Assembly: GCA_021296325.1 (NCBI GenBank)
Contig: JAGWAR010000001.1
Location: forward strand, 215,159-279,158
From: Alphaproteobacteria bacterium
GTDB taxonomy: Bacteria > Pseudomonadota > Alphaproteobacteria > GCA-2746255
Reading direction: 5' to 3'
Length of the DNA stretch: 64,000 nucleotides
The position numbers were made by a program, and so were the translations under genes. Below the pieces are notes generated by a model that was given only the letters and a program-made list of their open reading frames with translations, did not search any database and was not told the DNA's origin. Of this stretch, positions 1 through 9,057 are shown piece after piece (position 1 is the stretch's first letter; each line of letters opens with the position of its first letter).

Positions 1-72
1 AACGCCGGCGATAGCGCCGGTGACGACGAGGCTTGCGGCAAGCAGGACAAGAAGGAGAAGGGATTCCGGCAT
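1..72 (-). CDS. N-terminal fragment of a membrane protein (possible TauE/SafE-type permease)
   Basis: Reading leftward from an ATG at 72, 24 codons stay open to the window edge. They encode a very hydrophobic stretch beginning MPESLLLLVLLAAS and ending TGAIAGV, which looks like a first transmembrane helix. The start of TauE/SafE sulfite-exporter-like permeases often looks like this, but only 24 residues are visible, so the family is a guess. It would lie downstream of, and on the same strand as, the EamA exporter gene. Confidence 0.35.
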   Translation of the reverse strand, partial: MPESLLLLVLLAASLVVTGAIAGV

Positions 73-142
73 CCCGGGGTTTCCGTTTTGAAGGCGCTTC
101 ACTTTAGAAGGTGATGGCACGCCGCGCCAGTCGGGAGGGGAC

Positions 143-1054
143 TTACGCCTTCACCCTTGGCGGCGCGGTTGCCAGCCAGATGCCATAGAAGACAAGCGGA
201 ATGCCGAAATAGTGATAGCCGTACAAATTCTCTCCCAGAAACAGCATCGCCTGAAACAGCGCAAAGACCGGCACCAGGTTGAAAAGGACACCGGTCCGGT
301 TGGGGCCGAGTTTGGCGACGCCATAGTTCCAGCAGAGGTAACCGATGGCGGCGCAGAAGATGCCGACATAAAGAAGAGTGACGATGGTGAAGCCGTCGAG
401 CGGCATGGTTTTGCCGCTTGCCATCTCAAGACCGTAAAGCGGAAGCAGCATCACCAACCCGAAGCCGATCACCGCCGTCAACACGGCCGTTGTGTTGAGT
501 CCTTCGGGCAATCGTTTCAGCAAGACGGAATAAAACGCCCAGAAGAAAGTCGCAGACAGGATCATCGGATCCCCCCAACTTAGGTCAAATTCGCCAAGCA
601 AACGCAAATCTCCACGCAACACGATGATGACAACGCCGATCATCGTAAGCGCAATGCCGAGCGCTTGCCGGGTGGTGACGCGATCCGAAAACATCAACCA
701 GGCAATCACCGGAATCACCGCTGGCACGGCGGCGTTGATCAGGCTCGCATTGATGGCCGTCGTCCACTGGAGCGCTGCGTATACGATGACGAAGAAACCG
801 GTGATCCCGAAGAAGCCAAGCAGGGTAAGCAGTTTCCACGCGTTCAACAGCGTGCGGTACTGCATGCGAAGGGCCGGCCACGCAAAGGGAAGCAAGAAGA
901 AAAACGCGATCGTCCACCGCCAGAAGCAAAGGGCCACCGGCGGGATCTCGCCAGCCACTGCCCGACCGACGATCAGGTTCGAGGCCGAGAGAAACATCGC
1001 AAACGCGACCAGGAAATAAGGCGAGCGACAGAAAGAAAGCAGCTGGGTTGGCAT
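143..1054 (-). CDS. DMT-superfamily EamA-type exporter
   Basis: A 303-residue integral membrane protein with about ten hydrophobic helices in two EamA repeats, residues roughly 12-145 and 160-298, the usual length of the drug/metabolite transporter family. Conserved-looking pieces include an early SNLIVGRAVAGEIPP segment and a FWAFYSVLLKR segment opening the second half. Members export amino acids or small metabolites across the inner membrane; the substrate cannot be read from sequence. It is divergent from the acyl-CoA synthetase at 1240, and nothing ties it functionally to its neighbours. Confidence 0.85.
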   Translation of the reverse strand: MPTQLLSFCRSPYFLVAFAMFLSASNLIVGRAVAGEIPPVALCFWRWTIAFFFLLPFAWPALRMQYRTLLNAWKLLTLLGFFGITGFFVIVYAALQWTTAINASLINAAVPAVIPVIAWLMFSDRVTTRQALGIALTMIGVVIIVLRGDLRLLGEFDLSWGDPMILSATFFWAFYSVLLKRLPEGLNTTAVLTAVIGFGLVMLLPLYGLEMASGKTMPLDGFTIVTLLYVGIFCAAIGYLCWNYGVAKLGPNRTGVLFNLVPVFALFQAMLFLGENLYGYHYFGIPLVFYGIWLATAPPRVKA

Positions 1055-1163
1055 CGGCTTAGTTTATAGAAAATAAGGGCCATTTCAGAAAAACCATGTG
1101 GGCCCGTCAACCTCTCCCGCCCCGGTCGATACCAGAAAGCGGCACGTTCCGGAGCGAAGGCTC

Positions 1164-1191
1164 TTGACGAGGTCGGCTAGCGGGGTAGCAT
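1164..1191 (+). promoter_or_regulatory. Candidate sigma-70 promoter for the acyl-CoA synthetase gene
   Basis: TTGACG at 1164-1169 and TAGCAT at 1186-1191 are separated by 16 bases, giving an expected start near 1198 and a leader of about 42 bases before the ATG at 1240. A GGGGAGG ribosome binding site follows at about 1221-1227. The assignment rests on hexamer match and spacing only. Confidence 0.45.
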
Positions 1192-1239
1192 GAATAAAAA
1201 AATAAGCGAATGTCCGCGTTTGGGGAGGACCGCCGCACA

Positions 1240-2889
1240 ATGAAATTCGATCCGATATTGCCGCAAGCACGTCTTGATTCAGAGGACGCGAAGAAGCATT
1301 GGCCGGACAAGCTTTTCTGCGATTACGTGGACGAAGCGGCGGCGGCCATGCCGGACAAAACCGCCTGGTCGAACTTCAATTCCATGACCGGGGTTCAGGC
1401 AACCCTTTCCTTCAAGGAATTTCAAACGCTTTCGGACCGTATCGCGCTTGGGCTGGTTGCCCACGGCGTTGAAAAGGACGACGTCGTTTCGATTCAACTT
1501 CCGAATTGGTGGGAATTCGCCGCCCTCTATGCGGCGACGTCGCGCATCGGTGCCGTCATCAATCCCTTGATGCCGATTTTCCGGCAACGGGAAATTTCCT
1601 ACATGACGGGCTTTGCGGAATCGAAGGTGATGGTTGTTCCGCGCAATTTCCGGAAGTTCGACTACCCGGAAATGATGGAAGAGTTGCGTTCCGAATTGCC
1701 GAAGCTCGAGCACGTGATCGTCATTGGGGGCGAGGGCGAAACGAGTTTCGAGCGGGCGTTGCTGGACCCGGCGCTGGAAGAAAAATTCGACAAGGAAGCG
1801 CTCTTCAAGGAGCGGCGCCCCGGTCCGAACGACGTCAGCCTTCTTATGTATACGTCGGGAACGACGGGCCAGCCGAAAGGCGCCATGCACACCGCCAACA
1901 CGCTGGTGGCAGGCGTCAAGACCTATGCGGAACTGTTGGAGCTTACGGAGAAGGACGTCGTGCTGATGCCGTCCCCCTTTGCTCATCTGACCGGCTTTCT
2001 CTATGGCCTGATGCTGCCGGTCTATCTGAAGGCGACGGGGGTGCCCCAGGACATCTGGAATGCCGAGACTTACGCACAGCTGATCGAGAAGGAAGGCGCG
2101 ACTTTTTCCATGGGCGCAACGCCTTTTCTTGCCGATTTCACGAACACGGCGGAAGTCGATAAATACGACGTCAGCACATTCAAGCAATTCATCTGCGCCG
2201 GCGCGCCGATTCCTGCCGTGCTGGTTCGGGACGCCAAGAAGAAACGCAACCTTCGCGTAATCTCGGCGTGGGGCATGACGGAGCTGGGCGTGGCGACGGC
2301 GGTGCCGCCCTGGGCCGACGTCGAGAAATCCGCCACCACGGACGGCCTTGCCCTTGATGGCTATGAGGTGAAAATCGTCGATGCCGAGACCGGCGAGACA
2401 GCGGCACCGAAGCAACAGGGATTTTTAAAGGCGCGCGGCGTTGGCGCCTTTGTCGGCTATTTGAAGAAGCCCGACAAGTACGGCACCGACGAAGAAGGCT
2501 GGTTCGATACCGGCGACATCGCCTACATGGACGAAGAGGGTTATATCCGGATTGCCGGCCGCGCCAAGGACATCATCATCCGCGGGGGCGAAAACATTCC
2601 CGTCGCCGAGGTCGAGCAGGCGCTTTATCGCCACCCGGCGATTCAAGAAGTGGCCATTGTCGCCATGCCGGACGCAAGGATGGGCGAGCTGGGCTGCGCC
2701 TTCGCCACGCTGAAGGAAGGCACCAGCCTGAATTTTGAGGAAATGGTCGCCTTTCTGGAAAAACAGAAGATGGCAAAACAGTACATGCCCGAGCGCCTCG
2801 AGCTCATGGATGCCATGCCTCACACGCCAAGCGGCAAGATTCAGAAATTCAAGCTGCGCGAGATCGCCCAAGGCCTCACGAAGCAATAA
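1240..2889 (+). CDS. Class I adenylate-forming acyl-CoA synthetase, cyclohexanecarboxylate-CoA-ligase-like
   Basis: Activates a carboxylic acid to its CoA thioester through an acyl-adenylate. The phosphate-binding loop YTSGTTGQPKGA lies near residue 204. It is followed by WGMTELG, a GWFDTGDIAYMDEEGY hinge with the RAKDIIIRGGENI segment, and the C-terminal catalytic lysine in TPSGKIQKFK. The open frame extends to 1210, but ATG 1240 follows a GGGGAGG motif and starts MKFDPILPQARL, as in alicyclic/aromatic acid CoA ligases; this gives 549 residues. The substrate is inferred only from overall similarity; a short- or medium-chain acid is equally possible. It stands alone, 140 bases before the Lon-like protease gene. 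Confidence 0.85.
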   Translation: MKFDPILPQARLDSEDAKKHWPDKLFCDYVDEAAAAMPDKTAWSNFNSMTGVQATLSFKEFQTLSDRIALGLVAHGVEKDDVVSIQLPNWWEFAALYAATSRIGAVINPLMPIFRQREISYMTGFAESKVMVVPRNFRKFDYPEMMEELRSELPKLEHVIVIGGEGETSFERALLDPALEEKFDKEALFKERRPGPNDVSLLMYTSGTTGQPKGAMHTANTLVAGVKTYAELLELTEKDVVLMPSPFAHLTGFLYGLMLPVYLKATGVPQDIWNAETYAQLIEKEGATFSMGATPFLADFTNTAEVDKYDVSTFKQFICAGAPIPAVLVRDAKKKRNLRVISAWGMTELGVATAVPPWADVEKSATTDGLALDGYEVKIVDAETGETAAPKQQGFLKARGVGAFVGYLKKPDKYGTDEEGWFDTGDIAYMDEEGYIRIAGRAKDIIIRGGENIPVAEVEQALYRHPAIQEVAIVAMPDARMGELGCAFATLKEGTSLNFEEMVAFLEKQKMAKQYMPERLELMDAMPHTPSGKIQKFKLREIAQGLTKQ

Positions 2890-3027
2890 GAAGAAGGCCG
2901 GCAACCGCCCGGGAGCGGCCGAAGGCCGGCGCGGCGACCGCCCTCTTTCGGGTTTTTCCGCCTCTCCTTGATCCGGATCGCAAGGCCCGCCATGATCGAC
3001 GGCGAAAACGGTGGGAGGAGGGTTTCA

Positions 3028-5403
3028 GTGGCGGCAAAGTCGATCGACGGCAAGGCGTGCTGCTTCCCCAGTTTCAAGATCGGCAAAGACACGGAAGGTG
3101 ACGTCTTTAAGCTTTCCAGTCACCTGCGCGCGCGGGAAGCCATCGAGCTTAGCTTGTCCACGAACGATTCCGGCTTCAACGCTTTCGTCATCGGCGCCGA
3201 TCGCAGTGGCCGCATGTCGGCGACGATTCCTTTCCTCAAGGACTTCGTGGCCGGTCGGCCGACGCCGGACGACTGGATCTATCTGAACAATTTTCGAAAG
3301 CCCGAACGGCCAAAGCCCTATCGTTTGTCGGCCGGAGTCGGGCGGACGTTCCGCAACCGGATGAACGCATTGCTGCCGCAATTGCGCGACGCCCTTTCGA
3401 CGGCGTTCGGCAGTGAAGAATACGAAGCGGAAGCGAACAAACGGCGCAACCAGGTCGGACAGGAAATTTCCAAGCTGGTTGAAGTCCTTCGGGAAGACGC
3501 CAAGCAGGCCGGCCTCACCATCATACAAACCCCTCAAGGCATGGCCGTCGTTGCCCTGGATGCAGCCGGCGAACCGCTGGCGATCGAATCCATTCCGGAG
3601 GACAAGCGTCAGGCGCTGCGCGATGCGGGGGACCGCATCAGCGAGCAGTTACAGGGGATCAACCGCGAAGCGGCGCGTTTGAAACGCGTGCTGGAAGACG
3701 AGCTTCGCGAATTCAACCGCAAGATCGGGGATAACGCCATCAGCGGCATTCTGGACGATCTGGTCGGCCAGTTCTCGGACTATCCCGATCTTGCCCAATG
3801 GCTCGTCGAGATGCGCGGTGATGTGCTCGACAACCTCGATCTTTTCCGCGTTCCGCCACCGGATGGCTTGCCGCCCGGCACGCTGCCGCCGGAACAGCGC
3901 TACGCGGTGAACCTGCTTGTCGACAATGGGGATTCGAAAGGGCCGGCCGTCCTGCTGGAGCCAAACCCCTCTTATGAAAACCTGTTTGGCCAGATCGAAT
4001 ACCGCCCGGTTCCCGGCGGCATCGTCGAGACGGATTTGACCCTGATTCGCGCCGGGGCGCTGCACCGGGCAAATGGCGGCGTTCTGGTCCTTCGCGCCGA
4101 GTCGCTGGCACGGCATGCCTATGCCTGGGACCTGCTAAAAGGGGCACTTCGCGACCGGGAAATCCGCATTGAGGAATTGCACCGGATGGGGGCGCTTCCC
4201 ATCGCCGCCGCACCGAAGCCAGAACCAATCCCGCTTTCCGTTCGCGTCATCATCGTTGGCGCGCCCTTCTGGTATCACGCCTATTCCTACGACCCCGACC
4301 TTCGGACCTATTTCAAGATCAAGGCGGACATCGATCCGGACATGGACGCAACACCGGAAAACCTGGCCGGTTACGTCGGCCTGATTCGGAAAATGGCGGC
4401 GAATCTGGACGGCGCCACCTGCGAGGACGATACCCTTCGCCTGTTGCTTGGCCTCGCTTCGCGCTGGGCCGGCAACCGGGAGAAGCTTAGTTCCCAATAC
4501 GAGAACGTCCAGGACATGCTGGCCGAGGCCATTCAGGTCAACAAGCAATCCGGCCGGCGGGTCGTTACGAAGAATGACATTCTTGCCGTGATTCAACGCA
4601 AGCGCCGCCGCAATGCCCGGGTTGAAGACCGGATGCAGGAAAACATCGCCAAGGGACTCCTGATGATCGACACGGCCGGCGAGGCGGTCGGTCAGGTCAA
4701 CGCGCTTTCCGTGCTCGACCTTGGCGATCACGCCTTCGGGGTGCCGTCGCGGATCACCGCGCGGGCGTCCGCCGGGCGAAGCGGCGTCATCAACATCGAA
4801 CGCGAAGTCGAGCTTGGCGGCCCAATCCAGCAAAAGGGCGCCATGGTGTTGCAGGGCTATCTCACCGGCCGTTTTGCAAAGCAATTCCCGCTTTCCTTCA
4901 ACTGCTCGATTACCTTCGAGCAGAACTATGGCGGCGTCGAAGGGGACAGCGCTTCGCTTGCCGAACTTCTGGCCATCCTTTCCGATCTTTCTGGCGTGAA
5001 GTTGCGTCAGGACCTGGCGATCACCGGCTCCGTCAACCAGCATGGCTTCGCCCAGGCCATCGGCGGCGTGCACCACAAGATCGAAGGATTTTACCGTGCG
5101 TGCGTCGAAGGGAGCGGGCTTACCGGCAACCAGGGTGTTGTCATCCCGGCGGCGAACGAGCCGCACCTTCTCCTTCGTGATGAAGTCACCGAAGCGATCG
5201 AGAAGAAGAAGTTTCATCTGTGGAGCGTGAAGACGATCGAGGAAGCGATCGAGCTTTTCACCGGCGTCCCGGCCGGCACGCCCGACGGCAAGGGGAACTA
5301 TCCGCCGGATACGGTCTTCGGCAAGGTCATGACCCAGCTCAAAGCCTTCGACCGCACGCTCTCGGCCCGCGCCGTCGGTGCGGCGAACCGGGACACGCAG
5401 TAA
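3028..5403 (+). CDS. Lon-family (LonB/YcbZ-like) ATP-dependent protease
   Basis: A cytosolic Lon-type protease lacking the N-terminal LAN domain of classical Lon. From the GTG at 3028, preceded by GGGAGGAGGG six bases upstream, it has 791 residues; the frame is open to 2968 but has no comparable ribosome site. The AAA_32-type ATPase has a degenerate Walker A (GADRSGRMSAT, residues 56-66) where arginine replaces the usual lysine. A helical insert follows, and then the protease domain. The catalytic Ser641 (GDSAS) and Lys684 (VHHKIEGF) are 43 residues apart, the same spacing as in E. coli Lon. Unfolded-protein turnover is the family role; ATPase activity is uncertain given the altered loop. Confidence 0.88.
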   Translation: MAAKSIDGKACCFPSFKIGKDTEGDVFKLSSHLRAREAIELSLSTNDSGFNAFVIGADRSGRMSATIPFLKDFVAGRPTPDDWIYLNNFRKPERPKPYRLSAGVGRTFRNRMNALLPQLRDALSTAFGSEEYEAEANKRRNQVGQEISKLVEVLREDAKQAGLTIIQTPQGMAVVALDAAGEPLAIESIPEDKRQALRDAGDRISEQLQGINREAARLKRVLEDELREFNRKIGDNAISGILDDLVGQFSDYPDLAQWLVEMRGDVLDNLDLFRVPPPDGLPPGTLPPEQRYAVNLLVDNGDSKGPAVLLEPNPSYENLFGQIEYRPVPGGIVETDLTLIRAGALHRANGGVLVLRAESLARHAYAWDLLKGALRDREIRIEELHRMGALPIAAAPKPEPIPLSVRVIIVGAPFWYHAYSYDPDLRTYFKIKADIDPDMDATPENLAGYVGLIRKMAANLDGATCEDDTLRLLLGLASRWAGNREKLSSQYENVQDMLAEAIQVNKQSGRRVVTKNDILAVIQRKRRRNARVEDRMQENIAKGLLMIDTAGEAVGQVNALSVLDLGDHAFGVPSRITARASAGRSGVINIEREVELGGPIQQKGAMVLQGYLTGRFAKQFPLSFNCSITFEQNYGGVEGDSASLAELLAILSDLSGVKLRQDLAITGSVNQHGFAQAIGGVHHKIEGFYRACVEGSGLTGNQGVVIPAANEPHLLLRDEVTEAIEKKKFHLWSVKTIEEAIELFTGVPAGTPDGKGNYPPDTVFGKVMTQLKAFDRTLSARAVGAANRDTQ

Positions 5404-5485
5404 AACAGGGAAGTCCTTGTCGCATCGGCGGCACGCCCGGTGTCGACCGAGGATTGCGCGTGTTATGCTGCGGGTGAGGTGCCCC

Positions 5486-6496
5486 ATGTTGCATGCGCCT
5501 TTCCAGGGTCTTCGGCGGGCTTTGTTCGCCATACCGGTTGCCTTTCTTCTGATGGTGGGTGCCGATTTCCGGCCTGCCGCCGCCGAGGAAGCAAGCCCGC
5601 TTGATTCGATCGTCGGCATTCGCGCGCACATCCCCGTCGATGCGCGCACGGCGGCGCATCTTGGCACGGAGCGCATGGGCTCGGGCATCGTCATCGGCAA
5701 AGGCGGGCTTGTGCTTACCATCGGCTATCTCATTCTCGAGGCCGATCGGGTCGAGCTTGTGCTGCCGGGGGCCGAGCGGATTCCGGCCACGACAGTCGCT
5801 TTCGATTACGAAACCGGTTTCGGCCTCGTGCGGTCGCTGCTGCCGCTGAACCTGCCGCCTATTGCCTTCGGAGAATCTTCCGGGTTGAAGGTGAACGCGC
5901 CGGTGCTGGTTGCCGGGTACAGCAATCCGCAACGCTTTCTCGAGGCGAAAGTCGTTTCGCGCCGCAGCTTCGCGGGCTATTGGGAATATTTGCTGCCGGA
6001 TGCGATTTTCACATCACCGCCTCACCCGCAATTCGGCGGCGCCTCGCTTTTCGGGCCGGACGGGAAATTGCTTGGCATCGGTTCGCTGATCGTGGGCGGT
6101 GCGGCGTCCGAAGATTCGTACGAACCCGGCAACATGTTCGTTCCCATCGACGCCCTGAAGCCGATTCTGGAAACCCTGCTTGAACAGGGCCGAAGCGACC
6201 AGCGGGCGAAGCCCTGGATTGGCGTCTACAGCGAAGAATATCAGGGCCACGTCATCGTCACGGAGGTGGCGAAGGGCGGGCCGGCCGATCAGGCGGGAAT
6301 CAAGCCGAGTGATATCATCCTCTCGGTGGCGGGCGCACCGGTGAAAGGCCAGGCCGATTTCTATCGCAAGCTTTGGGCGCTGGGGGATGCCGGTACGGAA
6401 GTGCCGTTGACCCTGCTTGGCAAGCGCGGCATGCAGGAAGTCACCGTCACCTCCGCCGACCGTTACGACTGGCTGAAGCTCGACCCCAGCTATTAG
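5486..6496 (+). CDS. HtrA/DegP-like PDZ protein lacking the catalytic triad (predicted pseudoprotease)
   Basis: A 336-residue exported protein: signal peptide about 1-33 ending RPAAA, a trypsin-like domain about 38-230 and one PDZ domain about 243-325. ATG 5486 follows GGTGAGG by seven bases; the frame is open upstream but lacks a signal. Compared with HtrA motifs, TNAHV reads TIGYL (His to Tyr81), DPxTDLAV reads DYETGFGL (Asp to Gly111), and GNSGGP reads QFGGAS (Ser to Gly184). It is therefore predicted to have a protease fold without activity, probably acting as a periplasmic binding or scaffold protein. It lies 82 bases after the Lon-like gene on the same strand, and its stop overlaps the convergent amidase stop by four bases. 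Confidence 0.85.
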   Translation: MLHAPFQGLRRALFAIPVAFLLMVGADFRPAAAEEASPLDSIVGIRAHIPVDARTAAHLGTERMGSGIVIGKGGLVLTIGYLILEADRVELVLPGAERIPATTVAFDYETGFGLVRSLLPLNLPPIAFGESSGLKVNAPVLVAGYSNPQRFLEAKVVSRRSFAGYWEYLLPDAIFTSPPHPQFGGASLFGPDGKLLGIGSLIVGGAASEDSYEPGNMFVPIDALKPILETLLEQGRSDQRAKPWIGVYSEEYQGHVIVTEVAKGGPADQAGIKPSDIILSVAGAPVKGQADFYRKLWALGDAGTEVPLTLLGKRGMQEVTVTSADRYDWLKLDPSY

Positions 6497-8016
6497 CGTT
6501 TCTTCCAGTCCCCGGTTGCGGCGAAGGCATCGGCCGCGCGGATCAGCGTCGCCTCGTCGAAATGCTTGCCGACCAGCATCAACCCGATCGGAAGACCCTT
6601 GACCATGCCGCAGGGCACCGTGAAGGCGGGGTTTCCGGCCACGTCGATGGGGCAGGTGTTCTGCTGCATGTTAAGCGCTAGCCGGATCACTTCCTCGCGT
6701 GAGGCATCCGGCGGCGGCAGTTTCGTCGCCGGGAAGGGGATCGTCGGCATGGCAATAACGTCGTATTTTTCCAGCACGTCGTCATAGGCCTTGCGCACGA
6801 CGGGTTTCAGGTTCTGGCCCTTGGCGTGGTAGCGGCCGTGGTAATGACGATTCAAATACTCACCGAGCAGCAACACCAGCTTGCAGGTTTCCGAAAGATC
6901 GTCGGGACGCGAGCGCCAGCCATGGGCAAAGGCGTCGATCAGTGACGTTGCGTAATAACCGTTCCAGTTGTTGCCGAGCGCGTTGCCCTTGATCATCATC
7001 TCGGCCGCGCCTTCCGTGATGATGGCGCCCCAGATGTGGGGCGCGTCCAGGTGCATCGGGATCGAGACGTCTTCGACGCTGGCCCCTTCGCGGCCTAGGG
7101 TATCGATCGCGGCGCGCACCTTGCGGTCCGTCTCGGAGTCACTGTCCGGATGGCCAAAGCCTTCCTTTAGGACCGCGATCTTCAAGCCCTTCACGCCCTT
7201 GCCAAGCGCGCCCATGTAATCGCCGGTGACGGCGATCGTCGTTCTGGGATCCAAAGGGTCGCGCCCGGCAATGGCCGTCAGTAACCGGGCGACGTTTTCC
7301 GGGCTTGAGCAGATCGGCCCGCAATGATCCAGCGCGTAAGCTATCGGCATGGCGCCGGTCAGCGGCACCAGCCCCCAGGTCGGTTTCAACCCATAGGCCC
7401 CGCACCAGCAGGAAGGCGTTCGGATAGAGCCGCCCTGGTCGCCGCCAAGGGTCATTTCGACGTCGCCGGCGGCGATCAGCGCGGCGCTGCCGCTGGACGA
7501 GCCGCCGGCCGAATGTTCCGGATTGTGGGGATTGCGGATGGGGCCGGTGGCGCAGGTGTGGCTTCCGGCCGAGAAACAGAGGTCTTCGCAGGCGGCCTTG
7601 CCGGCGATGACGCCGCCATGGTCGAGGATGCGGGTGACGACGGTCGCGTCCACGTCCGGCACATAGCCTTCCAGGAGGCGCGAGCCGTTCATCATCGGCA
7701 CGCCGGCGACGCAGATATTGTCCTTGATGGCGATGCGCTTGCCTTGAAGGATGCCGTCGGACGCGCCCTTGATCTCGGTCCTCCAGTACCAGGCGTTGAA
7801 GGGGTTTTCGTCCGGGTTCGGGCGGTAGCCGGGCGTGCGGGGGTATTTGACCTGCGGGGTCGGCTCGGAGAGTTCATCAACCCTGGCGTAGGAACCGACG
7901 AACCCGCCGATGATCTGCTGGAACGACTCGGCATCGGCGACGCTGAAACTAAGCCCGTAACTGTCGGCGATCTCGAAGATCTGCTCGACGGTTGGCGGCC
8001 GCACGGAAATGGTCAT
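6493..8016 (-). CDS. Amidase of the nitrile-hydratase-associated type (amidase signature family)
   Basis: Hydrolyses an amide to the acid and ammonia. The 507-residue enzyme carries the amidase-signature triad: Lys98 (RIAIKDN), cis-Ser173 (AGGSSSGS) and nucleophile Ser197 (GGDQGGSIRTPS). The 75- and 24-residue spacings match the family. An N-terminal helical region of about 90 residues and the PMMNGSR and EDLCFSAGS segments are typical of the Rhodococcus amidase linked to nitrile hydratase. ATG 8016 follows an exceptionally strong GGGGGGAGG; codons upstream are not needed. It is divergent from the nitrile hydratase operon 115 bases away, so it is inferred to take the amide made by that enzyme. 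Confidence 0.92.
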   Translation of the reverse strand: MTISVRPPTVEQIFEIADSYGLSFSVADAESFQQIIGGFVGSYARVDELSEPTPQVKYPRTPGYRPNPDENPFNAWYWRTEIKGASDGILQGKRIAIKDNICVAGVPMMNGSRLLEGYVPDVDATVVTRILDHGGVIAGKAACEDLCFSAGSHTCATGPIRNPHNPEHSAGGSSSGSAALIAAGDVEMTLGGDQGGSIRTPSCWCGAYGLKPTWGLVPLTGAMPIAYALDHCGPICSSPENVARLLTAIAGRDPLDPRTTIAVTGDYMGALGKGVKGLKIAVLKEGFGHPDSDSETDRKVRAAIDTLGREGASVEDVSIPMHLDAPHIWGAIITEGAAEMMIKGNALGNNWNGYYATSLIDAFAHGWRSRPDDLSETCKLVLLLGEYLNRHYHGRYHAKGQNLKPVVRKAYDDVLEKYDVIAMPTIPFPATKLPPPDASREEVIRLALNMQQNTCPIDVAGNPAFTVPCGMVKGLPIGLMLVGKHFDEATLIRAADAFAATGDWKKR

Positions 8017-8052
8017 TGGAACCTCCCCCCGCTTTTCCTTCGGAGCCCGACC

Positions 8053-8082
8053 TTGACTCCTTTTCTTATTCCTTAACACTAT
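8053..8082 (+). promoter_or_regulatory. Possible promoter of the nitrile hydratase operon
   Basis: TTGACT at 8053-8058 is followed, after 17-18 bases, by ACACTAT at 8076-8082, a weak -10 match. A second TACAAT-like hexamer lies at 8101-8106. The 115-base gap between the divergent amidase and hydratase genes must hold both promoters, but no clear operator palindrome was seen. Confidence 0.3.
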
Positions 8083-8131
8083 TGGATCGGCGGAGAGGCG
8101 TACAATCCTTTCCGGATAAAGGGGGGAAGCG

Positions 8132-8746
8132 ATGGGCGATCATGACCACACGGCGCCGCTGCCGGATGTCGTCCTTCGCGTGAAAACGCTGGAGTCCCTG
8201 CTGGTCGAGAAGAAGCTTGTCGACCCAGAAGCCCTCGATGCGCTGATCGATCTTTACGAAAACCAGATCGGGCCGAAGAACGGGGCGCGCGTCGTCGCGC
8301 GGGCCTGGGTGGACCCCGAATTCAAGGCGTGGCTGTTGAAGGACGCGACAGGGGCCGTCGCCTCTTTCGGGTTCGCCAGCGACAAGGGCAAGACGCTGGT
8401 TGCCGTCGAAAACACGCCGAAGGTGCACAACCTTGTCGTCTGCACGCTTTGTTCCTGCTACCCCTGGGCGACGCTTGGTCTGCCGCCGGTCTGGTACAAA
8501 TCCGCCCCCTATCGCGCCCGAGCCGCAAAGGAACCGCGCAGCGTACTCCACGAATTCGGCACCGAATTGGACGACGACGTCGAAATCCGGATCTGGGATA
8601 GCAACGCCGAGGTGCGTTACTTCGTGCTGCCCGAGCGCCCCGAAGGCACGGAGGGCCTGTCGGAAGAAGAGCTGGTGGAACTTGTGACGCGGGATGCGAT
8701 GCTCGGCGTTTCGAAGGTGAGCGCACCGAAAGGCAGGGATGCATGA
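8132..8746 (+). CDS. nthA: Cobalt-type nitrile hydratase alpha subunit
   Basis: Metal-carrying subunit of nitrile hydratase, which hydrates nitriles to amides in the cytosol. The 204-residue length is normal. The claw motif is C104-T-L-C107-S-C109 followed by YPW; threonine after the first cysteine indicates the Co(III) type rather than the Fe type, and Cys107 and Cys109 would be the oxidised ligands. [15 protein letters not shown] and a late [15 protein letters not shown] segment are family hallmarks. AAGGGGGGAAGCG precedes the ATG. It overlaps the next gene by ATGA. The gamma subunit of thiocyanate hydrolase is the main alternative because the beta part is split, but the adjacent amidase favours a nitrile substrate. 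Confidence 0.93.
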   Translation: MGDHDHTAPLPDVVLRVKTLESLLVEKKLVDPEALDALIDLYENQIGPKNGARVVARAWVDPEFKAWLLKDATGAVASFGFASDKGKTLVAVENTPKVHNLVVCTLCSCYPWATLGLPPVWYKSAPYRARAAKEPRSVLHEFGTELDDDVEIRIWDSNAEVRYFVLPERPEGTEGLSEEELVELVTRDAMLGVSKVSAPKGRDA

Positions 8747-9057
8747 GTGGCGTTCACGACCTGGCCGGGCGTCCCGGCTTTGGGCCCGTCGTTCGGGAAG
8801 CGGCCGAACCTGTCTTTCACGAGGAATGGGAGCGGCGCATGTTCGCGCTGATGGTGGCGACCTTCGCCGGCGGCGAATTCAATCTGGACGAGTTTCGTTA
8901 CGCGATCGAGCGGATGGAACCGAAGGAATACCTTGAAGGAAGCTATTACGAGCACTGGCTCTTCGCCGTCGAACAGTTGCTGATCGAAAAAGGATTGATC
9001 TCGGAAGCGGAACTTCGCGTGATGCGCGAAAGGATCGAAAAAAGGAAAAGTCCATGA
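8743..9057 (+). CDS. Nitrile hydratase beta subunit, N-terminal half as a separate protein
   Basis: A 104-residue protein matching the N-terminal half of nitrile hydratase beta. It opens with a [16 protein letters not shown] signature and continues with [27 protein letters not shown] and [17 protein letters not shown]. The arginine in EFRYAIER corresponds to the beta arginine that contacts the oxidised cysteine claw. The protein stops after KRKSP, where the normal beta subunit runs on. Both ends are ATGA overlaps, so it is translationally coupled to alpha and to the C-terminal half. Similar splits are known in thiocyanate hydrolase and in three-subunit nitrile hydratases. Confidence 0.9.
   Translation: MSGVHDLAGRPGFGPVVREAAEPVFHEEWERRMFALMVATFAGGEFNLDEFRYAIERMEPKEYLEGSYYEHWLFAVEQLLIEKGLISEAELRVMRERIEKRKSP

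Noticed and set aside
4135-5721. A 528-codon open frame on the minus strand
   Set aside because: It is antisense to the Lon-like and HtrA-like genes, has no recognisable family and has the composition of a high-GC shadow frame.
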